DNA of 58,391 nt from an uncultured Curvibacter sp. Lineage in GTDB: Bacteria; Pseudomonadota; Gammaproteobacteria; Burkholderiales; Burkholderiaceae_C. Shown piece by piece: positions 9,143 through 19,408 of the stretch (within the stretch, counting starts at the first letter, position 1; each line of letters starts with the position of its first letter). The stretch is from NCBI GenBank assembly GCA_903834975.1, contig CAILKX010000024.1, forward strand, positions 1 through 58,391, read 5' to 3'. A program made the position numbers and the translations under genes. The notes beneath the pieces were generated by a model. It did no database searches. It was given only the letters and a program-made list of their open reading frames with translations, and was not told where the DNA came from.

Positions 9143-10570
9143 ATGAGTCAACAATTTGATGTGGTCGTCATCGGTGGCGGCCCTGGCGGTTATGTGGCGG
9201 CCATTCGGGCGTCCCAATTGGGTTTCAAAGTCGCTTGTATCGACGAGTGGAAAAATGCGGCAGGGGGCCCTGCGCCCGGCGGCACTTGCACCAACGTGGG
9301 TTGCATTCCTTCCAAGGCCTTGCTGCAATCGAGTGAGCACTATGAGCAAGCCAATCACCACTTTGCCGAACACGGCATCACGGTGAAGGGCCTGGGCCTC
9401 GATGTGGGCACCATGATCGGTCGCAAAGACACGGTCGTGAAGCAAAACAACGACGGCATTTTGTATTTGTTCAAAAAGAACAAAATTGCTTTCTTCCATG
9501 GCCGTGGCTCGTTCGTGAAAGCGGTCGAAGGTGGCTACGAAATTCAGGTGGCAGGCGCCTCTGAAGAAACCCTGGTCGGCAAACAAATCATCATTGCCAC
9601 GGGCTCCAATGCCCGCGCATTGCCTGGCACGCCGTTCGACGAAGTGAATGTGCTGTCCAACGATGGCGCTTTGCGTTTGGGCGCGGTGCCCAAGAAGCTG
9701 GGCCTGATTGGCTCGGGCGTGATTGGCTTGGAGATGGGTTCGGTTTGGCGTCGTTTGGGCGCCGAGGTCACCATCCTCGAAGGGTTGCCCACCTTCTTGG
9801 GCGCGGTGGATGAACAAATTGCCAAGGAAGCCAAAAAAGCCTTTGACAAGCAAGGTTTGAAAATTGAACTCGGTGTCAAAGTCGGCGAGATCAAGACGAG
9901 CAAAAAAGGCGTTAGCGTGGCTTATACCAATGCCAAGGGCGAGGCCATTGACTTGGAAGTCGATAAGTTGATCGTCTCGATTGGCCGTGTGCCCAACACC
10001 ATGGGCCTCAACACCGAAGCCGTGGGGTTGCAACTCGACGAGCGCGGCGCGATTGTGGTCGACGCCGACTGCAAGACCAATTTGCCCGGCGTCTGGGCCG
10101 TGGGCGACGTGGTGCGCGGCCCCATGCTGGCCCACAAGGCCGAGGAAGAGGGCGTTGCAGTGGCCGAGCGCATTGCCGGCCAACACGGACACGTTAATTT
10201 CAACACCATTCCTTGGGTCATTTACACCAGCCCCGAAATCGCTTGGGTCGGCCGCACGGAGCAGCAGCTCAAGGCGGACGGCGTCGCCTACAAGGCCGGC
10301 ACATTCCCCTTCTTGGCGAACGGCCGCGCCCGTGCTTTGGGCGACACGACCGGCATGGTCAAGTTTTTGGCCGATGCCACGACCGATGAAATTTTGGGCG
10401 TCCACATCGTCGGCCCGATGGCCAGCGAGTTGATTGCCGAGGCCGTCGTGGCAATGGAGTTCAAGGCCAGCGCTGAAGACATCGCCCGCATCTGTCACGC
10501 GCACCCCTCGTTGTCTGAAGCCACCAAGGAAGCCGCTTTGGCGGTGGACAAACGCACTTTGAATTTCTAA
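9143..10570 (+). CDS. lpdA: Dihydrolipoyl dehydrogenase (E3)
   Basis: [48 protein letters not shown]. Confidence 0.97.
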   Translation: MSQQFDVVVIGGGPGGYVAAIRASQLGFKVACIDEWKNAAGGPAPGGTCTNVGCIPSKALLQSSEHYEQANHHFAEHGITVKGLGLDVGTMIGRKDTVVKQNNDGILYLFKKNKIAFFHGRGSFVKAVEGGYEIQVAGASEETLVGKQIIIATGSNARALPGTPFDEVNVLSNDGALRLGAVPKKLGLIGSGVIGLEMGSVWRRLGAEVTILEGLPTFLGAVDEQIAKEAKKAFDKQGLKIELGVKVGEIKTSKKGVSVAYTNAKGEAIDLEVDKLIVSIGRVPNTMGLNTEAVGLQLDERGAIVVDADCKTNLPGVWAVGDVVRGPMLAHKAEEEGVAVAERIAGQHGHVNFNTIPWVIYTSPEIAWVGRTEQQLKADGVAYKAGTFPFLANGRARALGDTTGMVKFLADATTDEILGVHIVGPMASELIAEAVVAMEFKASAEDIARICHAHPSLSEATKEAALAVDKRTLNF

Positions 10571-10573
10571 TTC

Positions 10574-11722
10574 ATGGTGAATCCAGCGGGCGCGCCTGCC
10601 GATTCAAGGGCCTCAGAGGTTCAAGGGGCGGTGCGCCAGGCCTACGAGGCAGAGCTGCAAGCACGCGGCTTCGAGAGCGACCCCGCGCAGCGGCGGGCCG
10701 TCGAGGCGTTGCAGCGCTGCGCTGACGACTGGGCGGCTTACAAAGCCAAGCGATCAAGCCCGCTGAAAAAACTCCTGAACCGGCCCGAGGTGCCCAAAGG
10801 GGTTTACCTCTATGGTGGCGTCGGGCGAGGCAAAAGTTTTTTGATGGATTGCTTTTTCAACGCGGTGCCCATCAAGCGCAAGGTGCGTTTGCACTTCCAT
10901 GAATTCATGCGCGAGGTGCACCGCGAATTGCGCGCCTTGCAAGGCACGCAAAACCCCTTGAGCGTTTTGGGCGCTCAAATCGCCAAGCGCTATAAGCTGA
11001 TTTGCTTTGACGAATTCCACGTGGCCGACATCACCGACGCGATGATTCTGCACCGCTTGCTTGAGGCCCTGTTCGCCAACGGCGTTGGCCTGGTGACCAC
11101 CTCCAATTTCAAGCCCGACGAGCTGTATCCAAATGGCTTGCACCGTGACCGCATCTTGCCCGCCATTGCCTTGTTGAACCAAAAGATGGCAGTCTTGAAC
11201 GTCGATCACGGCGTGGACTACCGGCGGCGTACTTTGGAGCAAGTCCCCACCTACCTCACGCCATGGGGCCCCGAAGCCACCGCCAGCTTGGATGCCACCT
11301 TCAGTCGGCTGGCTGAAACGGCCGACGAGTCGCCCCTTCTCAAAATTGAAAACCGCGAAATTCAGGCCTTGCGCCGGGCTGGCGGGGTGGTCTGGTTTGA
11401 CTTCAAGACCTTGTGCGGCGGCCCCCGCTCGCAAAACGACTACTTGGAATTGGCGAGCCAATTTCACACGATTGTGCTCAGCGATGTGCCGCACATGCCC
11501 GTGAGCAAAGCCTCAGAGGCCCGCCGCTTTACGTGGCTGGTGGATGTGCTCTACGACCGCCGGGTCAAGCTCATCTTGTCGGCCGAAGTGCCTCCGGAAG
11601 CACTCTATACCGAAGGCCCTTTGGCCCATGAATTCCCACGCACCGTGTCGCGTTTGCAAGAGATGCAATCGGCCGAATTTTTGGCGTTGGAGCGTCGCAC
11701 CGTCGACACCGGGTTGACCTGA
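10574..11722 (+). CDS. zapE: AFG1-like ATPase ZapE
   Basis: GVYLYGGVGRGKSFLMDCFF Walker A, ICFDEFHVADITDAMIL Walker B. Confidence 0.93.
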   Translation: MVNPAGAPADSRASEVQGAVRQAYEAELQARGFESDPAQRRAVEALQRCADDWAAYKAKRSSPLKKLLNRPEVPKGVYLYGGVGRGKSFLMDCFFNAVPIKRKVRLHFHEFMREVHRELRALQGTQNPLSVLGAQIAKRYKLICFDEFHVADITDAMILHRLLEALFANGVGLVTTSNFKPDELYPNGLHRDRILPAIALLNQKMAVLNVDHGVDYRRRTLEQVPTYLTPWGPEATASLDATFSRLAETADESPLLKIENREIQALRRAGGVVWFDFKTLCGGPRSQNDYLELASQFHTIVLSDVPHMPVSKASEARRFTWLVDVLYDRRVKLILSAEVPPEALYTEGPLAHEFPRTVSRLQEMQSAEFLALERRTVDTGLT

Positions 11723-12408
11723 TGCCGCACTTTAAAAGGCAAGCCTCGCTGTCAAACCCAGAAAGTTCAGGAAGTCCAGGGCGTTTTTCCTGGCCTTTGC
11801 TGCTGTGCTTGTCGGTCGCGCCGGGTTGGCTTTGGGCGCAGGCGACTTCGGTTTCGACCTCACCTTTTGAAGCCATTGCGGCCACCCGTGAATCGCTGCG
11901 GCTTCAACAAATTCAGCTCGAAGCCGAGTGTTACCAGCGGTTTGCCGTGAACGATTGCTTGGAAGCCCGTCGACTGAATTACCGCGCGCAACTGAACGAT
12001 TTGAAACGCCAAGAAAACAGCTTGAGAGCGGCGCAGCGGCGCGCCCGCGGCGCCCTTGAGTTGGACCGCTTGGACGCCCATTTGTCCAGCGACGCCTTAG
12101 ACCAAGAGCAAGCCCATCGGCAGCAAAAAGCAGATGCCAATGGGGCTCATTTATTGGAATTGGAGCAATTGCATGGGGCCGACGAGATCGCGCGTGAGCA
12201 GGCCAGGTTACAGCGCCAAGCCCAAGCGCAAGCCCGACAAAAACAGCATGAACAGGTGTTGAGTGATTTGCGCGCTCGGCAGGCGGATGAGGCCAAACAG
12301 CGCGCAGCCTATCAAGAAAAGCGGGAAGCCGCTGCCAAAAGACAAGCCGAGCAAGCGGCCAAAGACGGCGATAAAAAAGGGGCTGCAGCCCCTTTGTTGC
12401 CTAAGTAA
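11722..12408 (+). CDS. Secreted/periplasmic coiled-coil protein of unknown function
   Basis: ATG overlaps zapE stop (TGATG); signal-peptide-like LLLCLSVAPGWLWAQA; Cys pair CYQRFAVNDC; long Q/A/R/E-rich helical region. Confidence 0.7.
   Translation: MPHFKRQASLSNPESSGSPGRFSWPLLLCLSVAPGWLWAQATSVSTSPFEAIAATRESLRLQQIQLEAECYQRFAVNDCLEARRLNYRAQLNDLKRQENSLRAAQRRARGALELDRLDAHLSSDALDQEQAHRQQKADANGAHLLELEQLHGADEIAREQARLQRQAQAQARQKQHEQVLSDLRARQADEAKQRAAYQEKREAAAKRQAEQAAKDGDKKGAAAPLLPK
12376..12395 (-). terminator. Intrinsic terminator of bamD, embedded in the 3' codons of the convergent gene
   Basis: Perfect 20-bp palindrome AAAGGGGCTGCAGCCCCTTT followed on the minus strand by further T residues (A-run 12373-12378 on plus). 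Confidence 0.7.
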
Positions 12409-12430
12409 AGCCCTCAGCCCAGCCAAAGAC

Positions 12431-13267
12431 TTACCAAATTTTCCACCCCGCAGATTTTTTGGGGCGTAGGCTGGTCAGGTAGGGACTGTTGGGGTAGTTG
12501 AGTTCCAAGACGCGCAAGGCGTCATCACGCAACTGGGGCATGGCCAAAGCGTCGTAAGACTTGACCATTAGGCTCAGGGCTTCTTCGGTGGCGGGCACGT
12601 TCGGGAATTCAGTCACCGCATACTGAGCCCGGTTGATCGCCGCCACATAGGCCCCGCGGGTGAAGTAATAACGCGCCACATGCACTTCGGATTGCGCCAA
12701 AGAATTCACAATGTAATTCATGCGCAACTTGGCGTCGGACGCGTAAATCGAGTCGGGGAAACGACTGACCAGTTCTTTGAAAGCGTCAAAAGAATCTTTG
12801 GCCGCCTTTTGATCGCGCTCCGACAAGTCTTGCTGAATGAGGCTGGCGAATAAGCCCAGGTTGTCGTTGAAGTTCACCACCCCTTTGAGGTAAAGCGCAT
12901 AGTCCATGCCCGGACTGCTGGGGTGCAAACGGATGAATCGGTCCAGTGTGGTGACGGCTTGAGTGGGCTCGCCGGATTTGTATTGGGCGTAGGCCTTCTC
13001 AATTTCCGCTTGCTGGGCCAAAGGGGTGCCCGCTGCGCGGCCCTCGAGTTTTTCAAACAGGGGAATGGCCTTGTCGTAGGCGCCACTCTTGGCTTCGTCT
13101 TTGGCTTCGGCGTAAAGTTTTTCGTTCGACCATTTGGCCGTCGAGTCGGTGGCGCCGCCGTCGGCACAACCACTGAGGACAACAAGGGAGCCCGCACCGA
13201 AGGCAAGCCAAAATGCGTTGCCCCACGAACTGAATGCAAACGCGGATAATTTGGCACGAACGGTCAA
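12431..13267 (-). CDS. bamD: Outer membrane assembly lipoprotein BamD
   Basis: Lipobox LVVLSGC, BamD TPR sequence (DFIRLHPSSPGMDYALYLKG-like); TTG start at 13267 preferred because AAGGGG lies 6 nt upstream. Confidence 0.88.
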   Translation of the reverse strand: MTVRAKLSAFAFSSWGNAFWLAFGAGSLVVLSGCADGGATDSTAKWSNEKLYAEAKDEAKSGAYDKAIPLFEKLEGRAAGTPLAQQAEIEKAYAQYKSGEPTQAVTTLDRFIRLHPSSPGMDYALYLKGVVNFNDNLGLFASLIQQDLSERDQKAAKDSFDAFKELVSRFPDSIYASDAKLRMNYIVNSLAQSEVHVARYYFTRGAYVAAINRAQYAVTEFPNVPATEEALSLMVKSYDALAMPQLRDDALRVLELNYPNSPYLTSLRPKKSAGWKIW

Positions 13268-13277
13268 TGGAAGCCCC

Positions 13278-14378
13278 TTGAAACAAAGCAAAAACATTAT
13301 ATCGACGCTCAACCTTGAGCCCTCCGAATCCAGTCCCGAATTGTTGGACCTGAGTGAACCCAGTGAACCCAACGAAGAGGAAGGCGAGCACCGCTCTTGG
13401 CGCGTGGATGCGGCTGGCCATGGGCAGCGCTTAGACAAGGTGTTGACTCAGGCTTTGCAGGAATTTTCTCGTAATTATTTGCAACAGTTGATCGAGGAGG
13501 GCGCTGTGACCTGGCGCGGTGCCGTGGTCACCAAGCCCGCCAGCAAGGTGCTGGCCGGCGATGAATTGGCCATCCACATACGACCCACACCGCAAAGCCA
13601 AGCCTTTAAACCCGAAGCCATGGCCTTGGCCGTTGTTTTTGAAGATGAACACCTGATGGTCATCAACAAACCCGCCGGGCTGGTGGTTCACCCGGCGCCG
13701 GGACACTGGCGTGGCACCTTGTTGAATGGCCTGTTGGCCCACCACGCCGGGGCAGCCCAGTTGCCTCGTGCGGGCATCGTCCACCGCTTGGACCGTGACA
13801 CCAGTGGCTTGATGGTGGTGGCCAAAACCCGGGCCAGCATGGACCGCTTGGTCCAACAGATCGCCGCCCGCGAGGTGAGTCGTCAGTATTTGGCCTTGGC
13901 CCATCACACTTGGGAAGGCGGCAAAAAAGCCACAGTCGAGGCCCCCATTGGCCGAGACCCTCGCCAGCGCTTGCGCATGGCGGTGGTGGATTTGGAGCAC
14001 CATGCCGGCAAAACAGCCAAAACGGATATTTATTTCTTGGCCAACAGCCACGAAGTCAGCCCCTTGGTGACCCTGAAAGCCAGCCATGCGGCCCCCAGCA
14101 AATCGTTCAAGGACGACTCGATTTGCTCGGTGCGCTGCGTGCTTCACACCGGTCGCACCCACCAGATTCGGGTCCACATGGCCAGCTTGGGCCACCCCTT
14201 GGTGGGCGATGCGCTTTATGGGGGGCAACCGGCCGGTGGCTTGAACCGTCAGGCTTTACACGCGTGGCGCTTGGCTTTTGTTCACCCCATCACCCAAGAA
14301 CCCTTGTCTTTTGAAGCCGCTGCCCCCGAAGATTTTCAGGCGGGCTTGGCGTTCTGGCAGTTGGAAACTGAAGCTTGA
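13278..14378 (+). CDS. rluD: 23S rRNA pseudouridine synthase RluD
   Basis: GIVHRLDRDTSGLMVVAKT catalytic motif; GRTHQIRVHMASLGHPLVGD; start uncertain (no suitable ATG; TTG 13278 with GGAAG upstream is one option). Confidence 0.88.
   Translation: MKQSKNIISTLNLEPSESSPELLDLSEPSEPNEEEGEHRSWRVDAAGHGQRLDKVLTQALQEFSRNYLQQLIEEGAVTWRGAVVTKPASKVLAGDELAIHIRPTPQSQAFKPEAMALAVVFEDEHLMVINKPAGLVVHPAPGHWRGTLLNGLLAHHAGAAQLPRAGIVHRLDRDTSGLMVVAKTRASMDRLVQQIAAREVSRQYLALAHHTWEGGKKATVEAPIGRDPRQRLRMAVVDLEHHAGKTAKTDIYFLANSHEVSPLVTLKASHAAPSKSFKDDSICSVRCVLHTGRTHQIRVHMASLGHPLVGDALYGGQPAGGLNRQALHAWRLAFVHPITQEPLSFEAAAPEDFQAGLAFWQLETEA
13296..13301 (-). promoter_or_regulatory. Candidate -10 box (TATAAT) for bamD
   Basis: Plus-strand ATTATA at 13296-13301; no convincing -35 seen. 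Confidence 0.4.
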
Positions 14379-14569
14379 GGGGTTTCAAGGACTCGGCAGG
14401 TGGAAAGAGGGACAAGGCCGGCTAAATCGAGTGGGCTAAGCTAGAATCGCACCCACTGCAGGGGCTCGCCGCTTGACTTCAAGCCGTTTTAAGTTCGCCC
14501 TGTTTTTAATCGCCCTGAACCGCCCGGTCATCTCGGGGTGGCCTCCGTGGGCCTTCTGGATCCTGAACC

Positions 14570-15340
14570 ATGAATACGACACATGCACGGCGCATTCTGG
14601 AAACCGCTCTGATTTGTGCCAGCCAACCCTTGTCCATCCGAGACATGCGGGTGCTGTTCAACGACGAGTTGGGTGCCGATACTTTGAAAACCTTGCTGGC
14701 CGAACTGCAAGCCGAATGGGCCCATCGTGGCGTCGAGTTGGTCATGATTGCCTCGGGTTGGCGCTTCCAAAGCCGTCCCGAGATGCGCCCCTACCTCGAC
14801 CGGCTGAACCCAGAAAAACCACCCCGCTACACCCGCGCGGTGTTGGAGACCTTGGCCATCGTGGCTTACCGACAGCCGGTGACCCGGGGCGATATTGAAG
14901 ACATCCGCGGTGTGACGGTCAACGCCTTGATCATCAAGCAACTGGAAGACCGGGGCTGGATTGAGGTCATCGGCCACCGAGAAACCGTGGGGCGCCCCGC
15001 CTTGTTTGCGACCACGCAACAGTTTTTAGACGACCTGGGTTTGGCTGCGCTGGATCAATTGCCGGCCTTGACCTCGCCTGAGCCGTCCGACCAATTGCTC
15101 CAGGCCATGGCCGACGCCGCGTCGCCCTCCAAGGGTTTGGCCTTCGAGCCTGCCTCACGCTCCGACGCTTCTGACCCAGCGTCGGCGGCGTTTCCTTTTG
15201 ATGAACCTGAATTGCCCTTGGACCAGGTTTTTACCTTGCCTGCGGTGGAATCCCCCACCGAAGTCCCAGAATGGTCTGAGGTAGAGACCGATCGTGCCCC
15301 CCATGCTGTCCCGAAAGAGCCGCCCCATGACCCAGAATGA
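14570..15340 (+). CDS. scpB: Segregation and condensation protein B
   Basis: [42 protein letters not shown]. Confidence 0.93.
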   Translation: MNTTHARRILETALICASQPLSIRDMRVLFNDELGADTLKTLLAELQAEWAHRGVELVMIASGWRFQSRPEMRPYLDRLNPEKPPRYTRAVLETLAIVAYRQPVTRGDIEDIRGVTVNALIIKQLEDRGWIEVIGHRETVGRPALFATTQQFLDDLGLAALDQLPALTSPEPSDQLLQAMADAASPSKGLAFEPASRSDASDPASAAFPFDEPELPLDQVFTLPAVESPTEVPEWSEVETDRAPHAVPKEPPHDPE

Positions 15341-16766
15341 CGACCCCTTAAAACCCGAAGCGACTCAATCCGCCCCTGTTTCAGACCTTCAAAACATGCC
15401 GACCCCTTCGAACGCTGTGGCGCCGGTCGAACAAAAAAAACAAGCCCAACAAGTCAAGCAGGTCAAGCAGGTCAAGCAAGTCAACCCGTCTGGCGTCGAG
15501 CCGGGCCTTGAATCCCAGTCGCTGCGCTTTGAGGACGTGGTGTCGGGGCAGTTCGACTCCGACGAGGCCTCACCCGATGTCTTGCCTTTGAAGCGCGTGC
15601 TCTTGCCGCAAGTTGAAACCCCCAAATTACACAAAGTGCTGGCCCAAGCGGGCTTGGGGTCTCGTTTGGAGATGGAGCAACTGATTCTGGAAGGCCGAAT
15701 TTCGGTCAACAACGAACCGGCTCACATTGGCCAACGCGTGCAATATGGTGACCAGGTCAAGGTCAATGGCAAGCCCATTCGCTACCGCATTGACCCGCCG
15801 CCGCCGCGCGTCATTGCGTACCACAAGCCCGCTGGCGAAGTGGTGACCCACGACGACCCCCAAAATCGCCCCACGGTGTTTCGTCGCTTGCCCCGTTTGG
15901 CCCAAGGCAAATGGCAGTCGGTGGGTCGCCTGGACTTGAACACCGAAGGCCTGTTGCTTTTCACCAGCTCAGGCGAGTTGGCCAATCAACTGATGCACCC
16001 GCGCTTTGGTTTGGAGCGGGAATACGCGGTTCGCGTTTTGGGCGCTTTGAGCGCTGAAGAAAAACAACGCCTGTTAGCGGGCGTTCAACTTGACGATGGT
16101 TTGGCCCAATTCGGTTCGATTGAAGAGGGCGGTGGCGAAGGTTCTAACTGCTGGTACCGCGTCACCATTTCCGAAGGCCGTAACCGCGAAGTGCGTCGCA
16201 TGATGGAGGCGGTGGGCCATGCGGTGAGCCGACTGATCCGCATTCGCTACGGCGCCATGATGTTGCCCCGTGGCCTCAAGCGGGGCACCTTTATGGAGTT
16301 GGACGAGCGCGACATTCAAGCCCTCATGCGGGCTGCCCGAGCCCCTCGCGAAGACAAGGATTTCAAAGGCATGGAGGGGAGCGATGGGGACGCCAGGATG
16401 GGTGCAACCCCCGGCCAAGATCACCGCCGAGCCGGACCCAGCCGCAACGACGCCAACCGCCGACGCCGACCCGGAGGGCCTGGGCCGCGGGGGGATGGCG
16501 CGCGAGCCCGACAACCCGACCCGCTTAAAACCAATGTGTCGGCGGGTGGCTTGGGCACCGGCCTAGGCCGTCGCAAACCGAAAGCCACCGGGCAACCTGA
16601 CCCCATGCGCACCTCTTTGGGCTACATTGGGGGCGACAGTTTGTCTCGCCAGCGCCAAAGCCAGAAACAAAACAAAGGCCCAAGGCGAGGGGGTGGTGGT
16701 GGCGCAGGTGGAGGAGGTGGTTTCAGCGGGGGGGGATCGTTCGGCGGGGGCGGTCGATCCCGCTAA
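15327..16766 (+). CDS. rluB: 23S rRNA pseudouridine synthase RluB-like, with low-complexity N- and C-terminal extensions
   Basis: [57 protein letters not shown] at 15327. Confidence 0.9.
   Translation: MTQNDDPLKPEATQSAPVSDLQNMPTPSNAVAPVEQKKQAQQVKQVKQVKQVNPSGVEPGLESQSLRFEDVVSGQFDSDEASPDVLPLKRVLLPQVETPKLHKVLAQAGLGSRLEMEQLILEGRISVNNEPAHIGQRVQYGDQVKVNGKPIRYRIDPPPPRVIAYHKPAGEVVTHDDPQNRPTVFRRLPRLAQGKWQSVGRLDLNTEGLLLFTSSGELANQLMHPRFGLEREYAVRVLGALSAEEKQRLLAGVQLDDGLAQFGSIEEGGGEGSNCWYRVTISEGRNREVRRMMEAVGHAVSRLIRIRYGAMMLPRGLKRGTFMELDERDIQALMRAARAPREDKDFKGMEGSDGDARMGATPGQDHRRAGPSRNDANRRRRPGGPGPRGDGARARQPDPLKTNVSAGGLGTGLGRRKPKATGQPDPMRTSLGYIGGDSLSRQRQSQKQNKGPRRGGGGGAGGGGGFSGGGSFGGGGRSR
15453..15488 (+). 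repeat. In-frame 9-bp tandem repeat in rluB
   Basis: GTCAAGCAG/GTCAAGCAG/GTCAAGCAA/GTCAACCCG encoding [12 protein letters not shown]. Confidence 0.9.
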
Positions 16767-16787
16767 GCCGAGCCCAGCCCAATCGAT

Positions 16788-16826
16788 CCTTCAACCTGAG
16801 CCTTCAACCTGAGCCTTCAATTGAGG
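16788..16826. repeat. Intergenic 13-bp tandem repeat upstream of ndk
   Basis: CCTTCAACCTGAG x2 followed by CCTTCAATTGAGG. Confidence 0.9.
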
Positions 16827-16892
16827 GAGTTCGAAATCGCAGAGGTTAGAATAACGGGCTTTTTTTAGTATTTTTACTGTCCAGGAAAACAC

Positions 16893-17318
16893 ATGGCAAT
16901 CGAACGCACTCTCTCCATCATCAAACCCGACGCCGTTGCTAAAAACGTCATCGGTCAAATCTACGCCCGTTTTGAAGCCGCTGGCCTGAAAATCGCCGCC
17001 GCTCGCATGGTTCACCTGTCCCGCGCTGACGCTGAACAGTTTTACGCCGTTCACGCTGCCCGTCCTTTCTTCAAAGACCTGGTCGATTTCATGATTTCGG
17101 GTCCCGTCATGGTGCAAGTGCTTGAAGGCGAAGGCGCGATTCTGAAGAACCGTGACCTGATGGGCGCCACCGACCCCAAGAAGGCAGCCCCCGGCACCAT
17201 CCGCGCCGATTTTGCCGACAGCATTGACGCCAACGCCGTGCACGGTTCTGACGCCGCTGAAACAGCGGCCGTTGAAATCGCCACCTTCTTCCCCGCTTTG
17301 AACGTCTACGCACGTTGA
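16893..17318 (+). CDS. ndk: Nucleoside diphosphate kinase
   Basis: [44 protein letters not shown]. Confidence 0.97.
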   Translation: MAIERTLSIIKPDAVAKNVIGQIYARFEAAGLKIAAARMVHLSRADAEQFYAVHAARPFFKDLVDFMISGPVMVQVLEGEGAILKNRDLMGATDPKKAAPGTIRADFADSIDANAVHGSDAAETAAVEIATFFPALNVYAR

Positions 17319-17322
17319 GTCG

Positions 17323-18492
17323 GTGACCTCCAGCGCCACCAACCTGCTCGAATTTGACCTCGACGGTCTGGCGGGTTTTTGTGAGCGCTTGGGGGAAAAA
17401 CGCTTTCGCGCCACGCAACTCTTTCGTTGGATTCACCAGCGCGGGGAATCCAATTTTGACAGCATGAGCGACTTGGCCAAGTCGCTGCGCGAAAAGCTTA
17501 AAACCACCGCCGTGATTCAAGCCTTGCCGGTCTTGAGTCAGCATGAATCAGCCGACGGCACGATCAAATGGTTGTTTGATGTGGGCAACGGGGACGCCGT
17601 CGAGGCCGTTTTCATCCCTGAGGACGACCGGGGCACCTTGTGCGTTTCATCACAAGCCGGCTGCGCCGTGGGTTGCCGTTTTTGCTCCACGGGTCACCAA
17701 GGCTTCAGCCGAAATTTAACCACCGCTGAAATCCTGGCCCAGCTTTGGTTTGCCGAGCATTTTTTGCGGGGTCATTTGAATCGCAGCAGCAAAAATGTCG
17801 ACGAGCGCGTGATCTCCAATGTGGTCATGATGGGCATGGGCGAGCCTTTGCAAAATTACAGCGCCTTGGTGCCTGCCCTGCGCACCATGTTGGACGACCA
17901 CGCTTACGGCCTCTCGCGCCGCCGTGTGACGGTGTCCACCTCCGGTGTGGTGCCAATGATGGACCGTCTGTCGCAAGATGTGCCTGTGGCCTTGGCTGTT
18001 TCGCTGCACGCCCCCAACGACGGTTTGCGTGACGGCTTGGTGCCCTTGAATAAAAAATACCCCTTGGCCGAATTGATGGCGGCTTGTCAACGTTATTTGG
18101 CATTCGCACCGCGCGACTTCATCACCTTCGAATACTGCATGCTCGACGGCGTGAACGACAGTCCCGAACACGCGCGTCAGTTAATTGACCTGGTTTCTTC
18201 CTTTGTGCCCACCCAATCGGGTCGGCGTGATTGGTGCAAGTTCAATTTGATTCCCTTTAACCCTTTTCCTGCCTCGGGGCTGCAACGCTCTCCCGCCGCG
18301 GCCGTTCAGCAATTCAGCCAGTGCTTGATGGAAGCCGGCTGGGTCACCACGGTGCGCAAGACCCGGGGCGATGACATTGACGCCGCGTGCGGTCAGTTGG
18401 CCGGCGATGTGAAAGACCGCACCCGAGCCCAAGACCGCATGGCCGCGCTGCGTCAAAACGGCATCATCCCCCTTCACCCTGTCACGGACTGA
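17323..18492 (+). CDS. rlmN: Dual-specificity 23S rRNA/tRNA A2-methyltransferase (radical SAM)
   Basis: [38 protein letters not shown] start. Confidence 0.95.
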   Translation: MTSSATNLLEFDLDGLAGFCERLGEKRFRATQLFRWIHQRGESNFDSMSDLAKSLREKLKTTAVIQALPVLSQHESADGTIKWLFDVGNGDAVEAVFIPEDDRGTLCVSSQAGCAVGCRFCSTGHQGFSRNLTTAEILAQLWFAEHFLRGHLNRSSKNVDERVISNVVMMGMGEPLQNYSALVPALRTMLDDHAYGLSRRRVTVSTSGVVPMMDRLSQDVPVALAVSLHAPNDGLRDGLVPLNKKYPLAELMAACQRYLAFAPRDFITFEYCMLDGVNDSPEHARQLIDLVSSFVPTQSGRRDWCKFNLIPFNPFPASGLQRSPAAAVQQFSQCLMEAGWVTTVRKTRGDDIDAACGQLAGDVKDRTRAQDRMAALRQNGIIPLHPVTD

Positions 18493-18503
18493 AAGGCGGG
18501 TTC

Positions 18504-19391
18504 ATGGGCGCAGAATCTTTGAATCGCGCTTGGCCCCTCGCTGCCGCTCATGGCCGCCGGGCGGCGGCTTCATGGCGGGTTTTTGGCGGACTTCGCCAGT
18601 CCGTTTTTCAACCCATTTTCCTGGCAATGGGCATTGGGCTATTTATGTCAGGGACTGGATCCAGTTCGGCCGCTCCGGTGGAACTGAGCCGAGCGGCCCA
18701 ACCTGCAGATTTGCACTTGGCCCTGGCGGTGCATTACTTCACAGCCGGGCAAAACTCGGTCGCTCTAGAAGAGGTTGATCGATCCTTGCAGGCCAAACCC
18801 AACCAAGCGGAGGCCCACAGTCTGCGTGGGCTGATCGAATGGCGTTTGCGCCACTATCCCTCGGCGGCTGCCAGTTTCCAGATGTCCTTGGCGTTGGAGC
18901 CGAGCAACCCGAGCGTTTTACAAAACGCGGCTTGGTGGCAATGCCAGCAAGGCCACTTGGCGCTGGCACTGCCCTATTACGAAGCGGCTTTGGCGCTCAG
19001 CGATGGCGTTGAGGCCCTGCGTTTGGGAAGTGCCAAAGCGGCTTGCCAACGGCAAGCACGTCAATTTGAGGCGGCCCAAGCCAGTTATTTGAGCGTTTTG
19101 GCCCTTGCAGCCGGCCAGCCAGATGACCAAAGACCCTCCAATCAGGCGCAAAACAGATTGATTTGGGAGGCAAATCGGGCTTTAGCAGAGATAATGTTCA
19201 ACCGTGGTGCCTTTGCTGAAGCAAACCCCTATATTCGTCAAGTGAACCAATCGCCATGGGCCGATGCAGGCACCTTGTGGCTAGGGGTTCGAATCGAACG
19301 AGGCCTGGGCGTGAACGAAGCGAGTGGTGTGTGGTTAGACCGTTTAGAGCGTCAGTTTCCTGAATTCAGGGAACCTGCCAAGCCGTATTAA
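18504..19391 (+). CDS. TPR protein, PilF/PilW-like (type IV pilus biogenesis)
   Basis: TPR repeats (ADLHLALAVHYFTAGQNSVALEEVDRSLQAKPNQAEAHSLRGLIEWRLRH) and synteny between rlmN and a rodZ-like gene. Confidence 0.75.
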   Translation: MGAESLNRAWPLAAAHGRRAAASWRVFGGLRQSVFQPIFLAMGIGLFMSGTGSSSAAPVELSRAAQPADLHLALAVHYFTAGQNSVALEEVDRSLQAKPNQAEAHSLRGLIEWRLRHYPSAAASFQMSLALEPSNPSVLQNAAWWQCQQGHLALALPYYEAALALSDGVEALRLGSAKAACQRQARQFEAAQASYLSVLALAAGQPDDQRPSNQAQNRLIWEANRALAEIMFNRGAFAEANPYIRQVNQSPWADAGTLWLGVRIERGLGVNEASGVWLDRLERQFPEFREPAKPY

Positions 19392-19408
19392 AGCGAACGA
19401 GGTACTGA

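Noticed and set aside
7687-10504. Long antisense ORFs (448 and 488 aa) across sucB and lpdA
   Set aside because: Same antisense-codon-bias artefact; sense proteins are clear E2 and E3 enzymes.
14379-14569. 191-bp rluD-scpB gap as a possible ncRNA
   Set aside because: Only short inverted repeats (GCTTGA-CT-TCAAGC) seen; no recognisable RNA family or clear promoter/terminator pair.
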